Assembly (NCBI GenBank): GCA_029532415.1
Contig: JAQOTA010000070.1
Coordinates: 310,001-374,000 of the forward strand
DNA: 64,000 bases
Direction of reading: 5' to 3'
Source of the DNA: Marasmius tenuissimus
Taxonomy: Eukaryota > Basidiomycota > Agaricomycetes > Agaricales > Marasmiaceae
The position numbers and the translations under genes were made by a program. Shown one piece after another: positions 34,150 through 47,000 of this stretch (the stretch's first letter is position 1; the number at the start of each line of letters is the position of its first letter). Below the pieces are notes generated by a model. That model did no database searches and had not been told where the DNA came from. It saw only the letters and a list, made by a program, of their open reading frames with translations.

Positions 34150-37100
34150 GTAGATTCAAGCAAGCGGGAAGCGAGCCACTTTACCTCTCCGCTAGTAGAT
34201 CTGGAGGTCGATGATGATTTGGAAGTTTGGGATGATGGATTATGGGAGGTGCCGCGGTATGTTCAGTGCAGAAGAAAAATGGTGTCACGATAGCAAGCCC
34301 GCCAACAGACGGAAAGCTGTTTTTCGGTCCCCAGGATGATTCCGATGGATACGCGAATTCATTGGTACACCAAGTATGATGCGTCAACCTCGTGTTTGAG
34401 GACGGCAGCGAACCAAAGGTGTCCAGACTATCTTCCGGACGTATATACACAATGCCGTACCAATTCATAGATTCTGGTACCAGACGGCAAAGCAAACCCT
34501 CCTAACAGTTCCCGGATCACCCCATACTCCGTCAAGGGTACAGACAGCCTGTTCCCGACCCTAAATCTTTCCTTCCCCGCTCTCAAGTCCCGAGAAGACG
34601 AGTTTTTTCACCCGCCCCGGCATCTGCTCCACTCCAGAGGCGCTACCGATACCAGAAGGTCCCCCGTAACGAGCAGCCACTATTCCCAAGGAGACTTCAT
34701 CGATTCATCGAAATTTTATGTGAGGCCCGCATACGACAAGGCGTTGGAGAAAATTTCTGCCGAAAGTTTGGGTGGGAGACGGCGAATAGGGTACAAGATT
34801 GAGGCGTGGAGACGATTTTCTTCTGCTATCCTCGCATGATCCTCCTGCGATGATCTGATTCCAGCGGACAGTATTCCGATATGTGAGTCGAGAGTCTATA
34901 ACTTTGCGAGCTGTGGAGTTGTCATGCTCAAGGGATAAAGTTGAGGGGTCCATAAAAGAGACAGACGCGAAACTTGGGAGGAGGGGGGAGACTGCCTTTG
35001 CGTCGCTATTTTCCACGCATTCATGGAGCATTTCATTTCGCTATAAAGCCAGCTTTGCGCTGACTGGTAACAATGTTGGGACGGGAGATTTCTGCTGAAG
35101 TTCGATACGCGCACCTGAGGACCGAGGGCCAGCCCCTGTCTCGGTAGTCCAAAACAATTGAGTGAACTTGTGTCTAACTGTCCAAGCCGAGATATCTTGA
35201 CTCAAAAAACAAAGATGATCGTGGTCCGAGTGAGAGGAGCGAATTATTACTAAGCGTCCATAACATCGACCACCCGAGTTCAACTCAGATCAAGTAGATC
35301 AAGTCACCGCAGGTTAACTTCCACTTCTACTGAGCAAATGCTCGTAGCACAATAGCAGCCGATGTGGATATTTATGCTAAACGGTATACGTGTGCTCTTA
35401 TCTCTGACGCATCTTTGATCTGGCCACGGTCGATTTTTGATTACTAGTAAATCCACCCAGACTGACATGCATCAACTACCAGCTTCCCAAGCAAAAACTT
35501 GAGCATCGGAACCATTACCACTCTTGAGATTCCCTCAAACTACGTTCACCGATATCTCTGTCGGGCCTTCACCTGAAGCCAAGAGAAGCGGCAGGTGTGG
35601 CGCGAGATACCCTCAAGACGTCTCGACATGTTAGACTGTACCTAGCCCCGCGCTCGAGACGCCTTCCGGCTGTGTAAGAGCTCTCGGACAGGTGCCGCCA
35701 GTTCGCAATCTCTACGCGAGTATCCCCATTTTCCGTATCTTCGGCAACTGTAACACGAGGGACAGAATTCTCTGTTACGCCTGGAACGATTGTGTCTTCT
35801 GCGAGCCCGGAAATCCTACCGTGTAACTCCCGTTAGTCCATCATCTCAAGAGACATACTGTACTTGTCCTCACCCGTGAAGATGATTTCTATAGAAGTCC
35901 CCCGTTGTGATAACCACGCTTCTGGGCTCCAGTAAAACGGTAAGAACGGGTGTGGGGTCCACCGTCCGTCCTTCTGGTGCTTCTGAGCCGCCGTGCTCTT
36001 GTAATCCATTCAAGTCAGCTTCGACTCGATCGGGCTTATATCGATAATAATGGAACATCGTGTGGGATCCCAAGGAGATAGTGGCTACAACAGGATGATA
36101 CGCCGGCCCGTCTTCATGAGGCTGATATGACAGGATATGACCCGTTCAAAGGGGGGCGGTTACCGATCCCTATCAGTATAAAGAGAAGCGAATAATTTGC
36201 CTATGTACGTACCATGATTCCTTGGCCTGGAAGGTACTAGCGCAACAACAGCGGTTCAGGTCATCACGACAAAGAACTAAGAAGCCAAGCCCGCACCTCA
36301 TTGAGGATAATGTGGTTGGGAGAGCCGTGTGGGGAATCTTGAAAGACCCCTGTGCTCTTGAGCCGCGTAATAATATCGGGACTACAAAAGGTGTTGAGGG
36401 TAAGAGAGGGACCCGTAGACGAAGGACGAGAGTGGATCGGGGTCGCGATGACCGAATTCGGATAACGGACTCCCAGAGTTGCGTTTGCGTCTCGTTAAGC
36501 CAAGATGGATACTCACTAGTTACCGATGAAAGGCGGGAAAGCTTCCGGAATCAGGATGTTTTTCGATGTCAACTGCCCACCTGGTGTATCGTAGGGAGAT
36601 CGTTACTAGATCCGATCCGAAGGCGACGGGACTCGAACCGCTTACTTACCTAGCAGCTGCAGTCTTCACGTGTCGAGGTTGGAGATACTACTCATAACAA
36701 GGACAATAGAAGCTTCTAGACCTCACCTTCGATTTGCAAGATTCTTCCATTTGTGTCTTGGGGAGTCCAATATCTAGTAGCAAACACTTTTCATTTCTTT
36801 GAGGAAGAGGCATGCTACTAGTCTATGGGCTCACCTTCCTGACCAGATACTTCTCCTCTTCCTCCTGGCAGAAACATTGTGCCGTTAGTACGCGTTTGTC
36901 GTGCCCAAGTGAGTTGGTGCTGACCGTGACAAAATTTGGAATGTAAAAGACGTCCTGCGAGACCGCGTAATGTTTTATAGAGCTCGAGGCCATGTGTTGT
37001 AACGAGGTCGGGATCCTTGGAAGCGAAGCTACTTAGTCTTGAAAATACTAGATGAGACACCTCGATTGATGGTGGTCGCTGCTTGCAAAGGAGTGAAGTG

Positions 37101-37963
37101 CCGTCGGCACTCGGCTGCCTCCTGGCACTTCGCCCCGGAAGTTGCCGTCTAGATTTCGACTTGCATTTTACCGCTCGGACGAGTCGGCAGGTCAAGCCCT
37201 CGGCGAGGCCTTTAGATATACTATAGCCGTATTCATGTCTTCGTTATATCTCGTACGGTTTCAATCGCCTTGAGAAGCAGCGACGATCTAACATGATCGT
37301 GTGATCCGCCTCACAGCGGACCCACCGTATATATTTCTTGGCCACTCAATCCTTTAGCTCGTAGAGCCTGAGTCCGCGGGACGGATTATGTGAAAAGAAC
37401 GACCGGAAAAACTGAGCAACCCTTCTATCGACTACGATGAACCAATGGCGAGGTCATCAGCGCGAACATACTATTAGTAGCTCACTGAGCAACTATACTT
37501 AGAACCTGGTGTCCACCCCATATTCGATTGTAGTATTCGATCGTGTTTACCCACATCATGTGCAATGCTCCCGGGAATCATTGAGTTTAAATTCAAGGCC
37601 GTGACAAAGGTATCGAATATTTCACGTCGGATCTGAGGCTCATGCGGTTCATTCAACTCTACTTGCACATGGAGTGCGGAGCTCCCTACCGTTTTGAACG
37701 AACTGACATGTGACTTTGAATTTATTTAGTATATCTATGACAGGACTAAGCAGATGAACAAGAAACAAGAAGGAAAAGCTGTTTAGACACGGACTCAAAA
37801 TCGATACTACTACTACTATGGCTACAAGGTTTCGAAATAATTCATCCGTATTGTTGGTATGAGAATTCTGAACGAGATTCAGAGGGGTGCGTAGCTTAGT
37901 GAGACAGGGTCTACTCACCGCTGAAGCTACATCCGAGTCTAGATAAGGGCGTCGAGGGTCGCT
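34150..37963. other. 3.8-kb region without a supported gene
   Basis: Open frames up to 143 codons occur (plus 36222-36653, minus 34705-35031, minus 36818-37195), but none has a motif, a good start together with splice partners, or family resemblance. A perfect hairpin AGTGCCGTCGGCACT lies near 37096. The region reads as accessory or decayed sequence. Confidence 0.45.
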
Positions 37964-38363
37964 TCACTTCTGCTCGGCCGAGCTGGAGGGTCGAGAGCAC
38001 AAAGGAAGACCCTAGATTAGTCCACCGAAGCAAATCGCGAGGAGTGGTAAAGGCACTTACACAGGCGTGTAGACGCAGGGATAACCGCGACGGTCGCAGT
38101 TCGCACAAGACGGGCGGCCACCATCACATTTGAGTTTGCGTCCTGTGAGAATAAACGGAGTTCAAGAGCTGGAGCATACTAGACCTGATTCGTCGCCTAC
38201 CTCTGCAGAATTGGCAGGCCATGGGAGTCCTTCGAGGGACCCGAGGCGTATCAAATTGGAGCTGAGTGTTGGCGTTGTCGTTCTGCTGCGTCAAAATTTC
38301 AGCCACAGGCCACCGACAAAAGGAGACGAAGCGTTATGGTGCATTATTCACCTGGGAAGACAT
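37964..38363 (-). CDS. Zn2Cys6 zinc-cluster mini-protein
   Basis: Four exons (38352-38363, 38201-38285, 38061-38142, 37964-37982) give 65 residues. The start MSSQ is split from the rest by a 66-bp intron. The protein is almost only a fungal binuclear zinc cluster: CQFCRGRKLKCDGGRPSC followed by ANCDRRGYPC, with six cysteines in C-x2-C-x6-C-x6-C-x2-C-x6-C spacing, preceded by the basic RVPRRTP. Such clusters bind CGG-containing DNA sites. With the GTAAGT donor at 38060, the frame ends soon after, in VSAEQK. With the alternative donor two bases earlier, it runs on through KRPSTPLSRLGCSF and may continue. So this is either a short DNA-binding protein or the intact 5' end of a decayed transcription factor. 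Similar short zinc-cluster proteins occur in Agaricomycetes. Confidence 0.6.
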
Positions 38364-41300
38364 TGCGAACTTGACTGTTGTCGGTGTATGTAAAAATAGT
38401 AGAAAAGGGTGTTTGCAGTAGCTGAAAGGGCTGATAGGATGCCTTTTAGCTGGGTTCGTTAGAGGTTCTTATACTTTTCAGCTATACGAACGCGGCCCCA
38501 AGCAGACAAAATTGGTTGCTATTTTCTTGTTTATTCCAAGGCTCATAGGCTTCACTGACATTGAAAACAACGCAAGCCGTAGTGGGCCCAGCCCTCACCC
38601 CATGGAGTTCAATATGAGGTGAGTACCTAGGGATGAATAAGTCAATGCTATTGACTTATTCTGAAGTGACCATCCCAATCAAATAACGTATCCGAGGACC
38701 TGAGCGTCAAAAAAAAGGAGACAAAATACTCCACAGTCATTCAGCCTTGGCTGGTACACTGCACGTAAGTCGTGGTATCATGTTACCGCAGGGAAGCTAC
38801 AGGGAAGTACCCTCTTAAAGTAAGCGTCAAGGGACCTGTATCGTTGACAAGGCCTCTCAATTTCTCCGAATTGGCGAATGATTTATCCAGGCAAGTTAGG
38901 GACGTCTATACATACGGGCCTGAAACAAAATAAGATTCAAAAACTCGAAACTCTAGTTCCTCGTCTAGGCGCGCGATACAAACTCAAGCGTTTCCGAGAG
39001 TCTCGAAGCTTGAGCAGGAGATGTGGATCCTTTGGCTCGAAGACGAACGCATGTTAATTATTGACTTTGAAGACTCGAGGAGATTCGGACTTCGCTGGCT
39101 ACGAGAGTTGTGGATCGGACCGAAGGGAATGGCACGTCGCTTATCTAGGCAATTGATTCACCTAGAAAGTATATCTATGGATTAGCCTTCCATGCCAACG
39201 TGTATATAGTTTCGCGGAAGGGGAAACCCACATCTCTACAGGCCGTCAGTTGAGCGTTCAATTCTCCGTCCGTACTCAGGCTTTAGGCAGCAATAATCTC
39301 TGGGATCGTAGGCTCGCACCGGGACCGTCACCCCTGCGTCGTTTGAATCTCGATCAGCCTGGTTATCGGCGTCATTGGGTCTGGACGGATGCTCTACGAC
39401 AACTTGAAGCTTGTCGAAAAGAACTCTTTCGTAACCAGTAAGGATAAGAACTCGATTGAGCGTGTTCCATGCATAGTTCATCATCACCGCAGCGCTCACA
39501 TACCTCCTGAGGAGTCGATACATATCGCTCCATTCATAAATCTGTCGCCACACGAGGGCCAAAATTTGGGGTCGTTTAACTTAGCGGATCACTCTGAGGA
39601 GTAATCAAGGAAACCCACCGTTTGCGACAATAACAATCATTACGGTTAGGATCTTCGCTCACCACCGACAATCGCATGAGCGCACTTTTCGCATACTGCT
39701 TTCAGGAACTGCGGATACGGCACCAGTTCCCTAACAAAAGCATACTGGGCTACTCCCCCCCAGGCTTTCATAGGACGCGTGGAGAACGACTATGCACTTA
39801 CCACCGTCACCTATCATATACAAGAGAGAACCGCGTGGGTTTAGCTTTCAGTGTGGCGAAAGACCTTGGAAAGTTTATCGGCTTGCAGCCGTAGTTCCCC
39901 TGGATAAGATTCAAAAACAATCAGGGTGAGTAGGGAGTACCTGGACGCTTGAAACTTGAGCCTGCTCACTGGTACGCCGCTCTGAATCATAACCATGATA
40001 TTATCGATCTCTCCAACCAGCGTGAGCCCTTTTGTTTCGGGGTGGGGGTTGTCTGAGGCAGGCAACAATGAAAATTCATGGATAGCCAAGCCGTATCTAT
40101 GGCGATACACGCTTTGAATGCGGAAATACACTCGTCCAATGATGAGCACCTTTCCGGAAAACAAAGTGAGTGAGTTGTTCAATCGAGTGAGGGGGCCTGG
40201 GGAGTATCTCGGAGACTGGAGCGCTAACGAGGTCCCCGTCGGTCTAGATGCTCACCGGCACTCTTTCAGTAACCAAGAGACGTCCAAAGCATGGAACAGT
40301 CACCGGAAAGCGCCATTCAAAATACCTTGGTGGTAGTGAAGAAACGCTGATCCCGATTGATTTCTCTCTGAATTTTGTGTCTGACTCTCAACGCCGGTTG
40401 TCTATACAGTCCTCCAGGTCTCACGTCTGTATTGTCGAATGTGTTTGGCTTCTCCTGGGGAGCCTTGGAATCTCGATTTTGGCTTAACCTGAGTTCACCG
40501 CGTATAGCCGTTTGGTTTAGCTTGCTCGGATTACCGGTGGGCAGTAGTGGTTATAACGTCACAATGTCCCTGATGCCACATGGGCTGCATATTGAAAACG
40601 TGGATTTAATGTTCTGCCAGGGATACAAACCAATCTACAGATTCAGTGAGGTCACGGGTGGGCAAACTCACAGCGAACCCCATGCAGTTGTGAGCTGTAG
40701 AATGACAGACTATAGTATAGTAGAGTATAGTATACTCACCTGCTGAACCCGACCTAGTGAGTTCAAGGCAAGGTTGAATCAAACTCGACCCCAACAACGA
40801 TTATTACCGGCTTGCCCGGGACGACCAGTGTGCCTGCATTTTCAAACGTCATCGGGACTAACCATTGCGTCAAGACACGAGCTGGGTGCAAGGCACTGGT
40901 GACTTACCAGTGCCAACTGAAGGTTGACAGTGGCTACGATCCTTCCAGGCTGAAAAGAAATAGGTGGGGCGCCGGCATGCCGTCTCGCACGTTTCCCAAC
41001 GTGCGTTCAATGACAAATGGCAATCACTGGCCTGTACTGCTTGTGTCCTGACCGATAGCAGCTCTTGTCGACAAGCTCAAAGTTCGGTTCTCAACTTTCG
41101 CTCTCATCGCGGTTTTAAGCCTCAAAACGTGAAAACCTCTCGAAATGAGCCAACATGCTGGCATCGTGCTGCAATCTTTGGCTCTTGACTTACATCAGTA
41201 CCACTATTATCGGAATGTACGCGCTCGAAGTTCACCGTCATCTGGAGATCAAGGAGGAGCTGGAGTACTACTGTACGTCTCTCAATGACTTCCGACCAGC

Positions 41301-44000
41301 ACCGACACTAATTTCTATATGGACCAGAACGCTTGCGAGGCGTTTCTCAGATACAGTGGCACCTACCATTAATTAGGCAAGTCGACCACACACGAAGTTG
41401 AAACGGTGTATGAACAATCGTTCAAATCACAGTACAAAGACGGGGACCAATGCAAAATAATGGCGCAAGCTGTACTGCCAGATTGCTTTCGGGCCTGCAT
41501 CTGGGATATCTGCAGCGATGGCTCGCTTGACACATTCCCCTCTTTCATCGGACTCTCGTCGCTTCTTCAAGTCCGGCAGCAAGGGAACCCTATCAGAAGG
41601 GTCTACTGAAGAGGGTGAGGGCGCTCGACTCCTTTCTTGATTTTCTGATTCGCTATGAACTTTGAAGTCAGAGGGCCTTACGAGGGTTGGTGGGGGGGTC
41701 TCCGAGGACATGTCAAAGTAGACCGCAACCTTGCTGGGATCGTCGTCTCATCAATCCGCCTGACCCTCTTGGCAATACCGTTTTAGAGGTTACTCAGAGC
41801 GAGGAGGCCGGGTAGGCAGGTTTCACTCGCATCTCTGATACCCATGTCACTGGCCTGCTTACAGATCACTGTTATCCAAGACACTACCTTATCGACTTTG
41901 GATAGGCCCTGTAACGTTGGATTTCCACTTGCAAATGGGTAGAATAGGAGATATTATCATATACCGTTGACACACCGAGCTTGAGCAAGACTTTGGAAAC
42001 TTGCGGGTGTTCGCCGAGTCGTCGGGTCTCTCGTTTCGTGGCTCGGTGAGCAAGGTGAGTCATATGTTGACTCGTTGGAGTGTTTTGTTCAACTAGACTG
42101 AACTATGTCTTTCGCATGACTATCCAGTATCGTCGCTCGTTGTTTTCCATGGTATCAGGAGCTCAGCTATCGTCACTTCGGATACATCGAGGTTCATAAT
42201 CATCTCCTTAAACCGCACCGTGTGGATCGGCCAAACTCTATCTTACTCGTTCAATGTGTTTGGCCATGGCGGGATAGCAATGGGCTAATCTGAACCTAGC
42301 ACATTCTTGGCCCGTTTTCCATACACACGGTATTGCGGCGAAGCCGCCACCCAATAACCAGAGAAGAGGAAGAGCAAGAACTTGGCTACTTACGGCCTAG
42401 CGCTCTGTTACACGAACCCAGCCCTTTTCCCTCGTCTTTGCCCCCTTGATTTGATGTCCATCTTGCCAGTCATCTCCAGACCACAAAGCGCTCGCGCGTT
42501 TTCGATCTAGTCATTGAATCTTCTCAACACTAATTGTTTAGAATCCACTACTTCAGTGGCTCGGCAATCGGAGCCCAACGACGTGTACACCTCATCGGAT
42601 TGAAATATGTACTCCCTACTAATTCTAGGCACGGGGTACCACTTCCGTTAACCGCCGTCACTATTTGGCTTTAGTCGTCCGCTGCTAGCCCCAGTTTGGG
42701 CCACTCCCGACTGGTGTCGACACGGGACTGTTTATCCCCTTCAATGTTTTGTCGCGGGCTCGGCACCAACGAGACACAATCCAGGCTCAGTAGGGCCCAA
42801 CACCCTCGTCGTGAGTGCCGAGCGGAGGGTTACAACAATTCCTGTAGCCGTGGACGGCACGACTGGAGGGTGGGGGCCTGCTCATAGAGCCTCATGGTGG
42901 TTGTAATCGGCTGGACACTTTTCACGAGGTGGTACGACCTCTCTCGTACTCACCGAGTGAAGTGCTATCCCCCTGACCTCGAGTGGACTCCCACTGCGTC
43001 GTCCGCTTTGAAACACCGCCGGAGCTCTAGTACGGTACAGTGGTACATCGTTGGAACTCATTTTATTCGCGAGTTTCCGCCTCAATTCCATCCCTTGGGA
43101 CATTACATGTTACGATGTTACAACTCATACTCGTCTCAACCTCAACCTGGCTTGTAGAGGTCAAATAAATTCATACATCGATCCAGATTAAGATACCGTG
43201 TCTTTGGGTCGGGTGCTGCGCGTTACTAATAGGAAAAATGTCCAGTGCACTGAATAGTCCATTACTATGCTATCTAAGGAATGTGAGGCACCTCGTAAGG
43301 TCAACTTCAAGTACAATAAAGTCACCGAAATAAATGCCTATGATAACAATCTACATTTGTTCTTCCCCTCCATTAGCAACTCCCGATTCGATGTGGGTTA
43401 TGTGTCGAGCTGGGAGTGAATAAGAGGGGTGTAGGATGTTTGTCGCTATGAGTCGTATTCGCTTCAGGCTGGTTTCGAGATGTGTATTAAACGTTTGAAT
43501 GAGAGTTGTGGACGTGAAGACGACCGAAAGTCGTAATTTATATGGGCGAGAAAAAAAGAAGTTGAGGGCAGGTCAATCACAATCAAATCGGCCCGTGTCC
43601 CCGAATCAGGCCGCACTCATGAGCGTTGCTCTGAGCTCTCCCTCCCTCGACGAGTGTCAACTTCATAAATAAAGACATCCTCATTGAAACGATAGAATGA
43701 CACTACTACTACCTCACGCAACGCGGGTGAGGAACTCAACTCGTTCCTTGATTTACGAACTGAAGAAGGATCCTAACGCCAGACGAGAAAAAAATAAATG
43801 GAAGTAAGAGGCCGGCGATGGGTAAAACTAAAGAGTGGGTATTCTAGGTCAAAAAATAAATGTGGTCGTTGAGTCGAAGGAACGCAATGGTTGAGAGTGC
43901 AGGAGCAACATTAGATAGACATCGGCGAGTCGCGACGAGCACGCAGAGCGAGGATTATGGTGGCAATATTTCTCAATAAATTCAAGGCACGCGGATGACA
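38364..44000. other. 5.6-kb region without a confident gene
   Basis: This is the longest gene-free stretch in the window. Scattered open frames (minus 39236-39562, minus 39841-40182, plus 40375-40746, plus 41155-41277) cannot be linked by consistent splice sites or tied to a family. A palindromic AT tract (ATAGTATAGTAGAGTATAGTATAC) sits near 40715. One ATG frame at 41427-41711 is listed separately. The right end is the 3' flank of Argonaute. Confidence 0.45.
41427..41711 (-). CDS. Doubtful ORF, possible N-terminal exon
   Basis: The frame of 94 codons starts with a good ATG (MSSETPPPTLVRPSDFK) and has the polar, Ser/Pro/Glu-rich character of a true fungal N-terminus (PSSVDPSDRVPLLPDLKKRR). 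It then runs into hydrophobic residues and a stop. No convincing donor or downstream exon was found. It may be a remnant of a gene once covering part of 39-41.7 kb. Confidence 0.2.
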   Translation of the reverse strand: MSSETPPPTLVRPSDFKVHSESENQERSRAPSPSSVDPSDRVPLLPDLKKRRESDERGECVKRAIAADIPDAGPKAIWQYSLRHYFALVPVFVL

Positions 44001-47000
44001 TTACTATTGAATAGTCTTCAGCATCCCGTACCTATAAACCAACAGAAGAAACGTACCGTGAAGAAAGTTCTTCTTTGGTGGTTGGGGTGAACAGGCTTGT
44101 ACTCAGCCTTCAGCTGTTCCAACGTAGAATTGTGGCTACCACCGGTCTTTGTGCTTTCCACATCGGACATCGATATGTTGGACCTATAGTGGTTCGGAGC
44201 ACGAGAACAAACGATATCAGCGTCTGGAGATGAAGGTTCCATGAGTCGACTGCAAGGAGAAAGAGATACTGCGGGACGTACGTGCAACCGGAGCTGGGAC
44301 TGAGATGGTACGTGTAGAACGAGCGAAGACGTGACAGAGCCCGTAGCAAAGGCTTTGCATAGCATCAGCGCTGAATGCCAGGGTAAGTACTATTGACGAA
44401 GTTCTGAGCGCGGATACTGAAAGTAACTCACGTGAATCCAGAATCATCCTCCAGTACGTGGTAATGCGCACTCCTGCTAGTGCCCAACAAACCCCCATGG
44501 CTTTGCAAGTAAAAGTCGAATTCCGTAGGATGCGTGATTCCAGTATCGACGACGGTGCCTGCGGGGCAATTGCCGGACCTGTCCGCTTGACTGGGTTCCT
44601 TGGGGAAGAACCGGAAATGGTGCCGTTTGGCGACAATGATGAAGGTTATCTTGGGATTGATACCGAGATCATGGCATACTTGTCGGATAACCCGCAATTC
44701 TACGCGAACGTGTGAGAAGGGAAAAAGTTATGCCTCTCGAGAAGACGGCTGCGCACCCAAATCTTTCACTTGTTGGTATTGCCCTTCGCTGACGCCATCT
44801 CTAAAAAACAAGAGCCGGGATGGTTTAATGACAGCATGTTTCTCCACTTGCTCTCTATAGTTCATGTATTTCTTCAGGAGGTTCTGTGTGCATCGAGTGT
44901 GAACGTCAGAATGCGCAGAGGTAGACGAACACGTTCGATTTACCTTGACCATGACTTCCAGATCCTCAATAATCTCGACCCGACTGGTCTGCACCCGACT
45001 CTCCGCGATGTACTTGGCCGCATCAGAATCCACGTTTGTTACGACCGCGGTGTAAGACGGAGCGTTTGAGCCTGGTGAAGGGTGCATGACGTCGGCGCCT
45101 GAACGTGAGGGGAATGAGTGCAATTCATGAACCGCAAATAGATTACAAGACGCACCCATGATGACAGCGGGGCAGTGAGGATCATTGAGGTTCGAGGCCG
45201 CAGGCGAGGAAGGGTCAGGCTTGTGGTTGATTCCGCCGAGCTTGGGATTGACTCTGTAGGGTACAAAAGATTTATTAGAGTCGATTGTGAAGGAGGTGAA
45301 CAGGCTGACTTCGACGCGACGTTGGCCCAATATTGTATCCTTGCCCGCTTACACAGGGAAGCCTTGAGGCACTGAGTGACAACGCCTGTTTCAATATCGC
45401 CAAAGCTGGGTTTCAGGGGATGAGGATGGGAAGTAAAGCAGCAGAACCTGACACGTACTGCTTCACACTTCGGTAGAGTTCCGCGTTACCGAGGTCAGGC
45501 AAAACCGCAAACATCAGGTCGGGGCCGTTCTTGAGCTGGCCGTCAGGGCCAGCATGCTTGCGTGCAGTTTGAGCACCAGCTTGACGTAGTGACAAGGATA
45601 TATCCTTTTGTGGGTTGGCGTGAACGATGATTGGGTCGGTTTCGTGGATCCGCATGCCTGCGCCCAGAACTCAACAAAGGCCAATAGACCTCGAAGGCGA
45701 ACACTCACCAACGGTGGCAAAGGATTCAATAACAGTCTTGACCATCTCCCTCGCTGCATGCTTGGAGAATCGACCTTCAGACTCAAAGATGACTACGGTC
45801 CAGCGGTGTATGGGCCGTGGTTGGATGAAAGTCTTGTCCATGAGGTTCCAGGAGCCATGACGGGGATCCTGGAAAGAACGATGAGTGCATATCAGAGAGA
45901 GAGGAACCACACAATACTCACGACACTCATCAGCCTTTGACCATCCTTGGCACCGTACTGTAATCTTGGCGGGTTGATGATCCGTGCGTTGATGGACATT
46001 ACAGAGGTGTTTGGCACGGACATTCCAAAGTTGCGAACATACTCAGATTGGCCGTGAGCGAGGAGCTAAACAAGTATAGAGGGGATCGGTCATTGACCTA
46101 AAAGATAAAAGGTGCGTTCTTTACCTGTAGACCTTTGTTGATCTCGGTTAGCCTCTGCGGAGGCTTGAGTTTACTGAAAGCGACCATGCCAGCCGTCACC
46201 TCGGGGGGAACCTGCTTACGAGCGATCTGACCCGGAAGGACAGTTAATAATTCGAGCGGAATCGCCGCGCCGGATGCTGTCTAGGGATATTCGTTCTCAG
46301 AAAGAGGAATGAGCGAACAAAATCATTGATCAATGCTTCACCCACCAGGGCACAGATGATGTCCGGATATCTGAGTGATTTGTTGTGTGTCTTTTGAAAA
46401 TAGCTCGCGACGGTAGTCTTCTTGCCATCTCGTTGAGTGAACACAAACTCGCGGGCACTGATATCCGTCAGTTTTGCGATGGTGATCGTCTTCATGGGAG
46501 CATTCGGGGCTGTACTGGTGACGACCTAAAAACCCAAAAACATCAGTGCGATGGAACTATGGTATCCAAGAACGCGACGAACCCGTGCGCGTATGCCTGT
46601 TATGAACCTTTGCAACCGGATACGCTCACGATCGGGAAGCCCGCGGGTGGGTGAGAGGAACTCGGGATTATCTGGAGCTTGCAGATATTCCGTACACAAG
46701 GTGGTCAGAGCACCGCAACGGTAGAACATCGCGGTCGTGATGTCTGTGTTCAAGATGACCTTCCCAAGCGTAGGTCGAATGCTTTGGAAGATTCCTCGGC
46801 CAAATTGCAAACCCATTCTGGAATCGGAGAGGGTATCGTCTGTATTGGGGAAAAATGATCTCGTGTTGAAGGCAAAACCTCGCAAGATAGGATCCTGACG
46901 GATAGCGACGTTCATGGCCATTAAGGTAGTCGAAACCCCTTCGTCTTGTGATTGCAGACCATCAACAAAGCGTTGGAGGACTTCGGGATTGATCTCAGCG

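Noticed and set aside
36222..36653. 143-codon plus-strand frame
   Set aside because: It has Arg-rich, motif-free content and no support from splice sites or neighbours.
36615..36660. Minus-strand GGTTCGAGTCC, a perfect match to the tRNA/SINE B-box consensus
   Set aside because: The flanking bases do not pair as a T-arm, no matching acceptor strand lies 50-70 nt upstream, and no A-box is evident. It is neither a tRNA nor a supported SINE.
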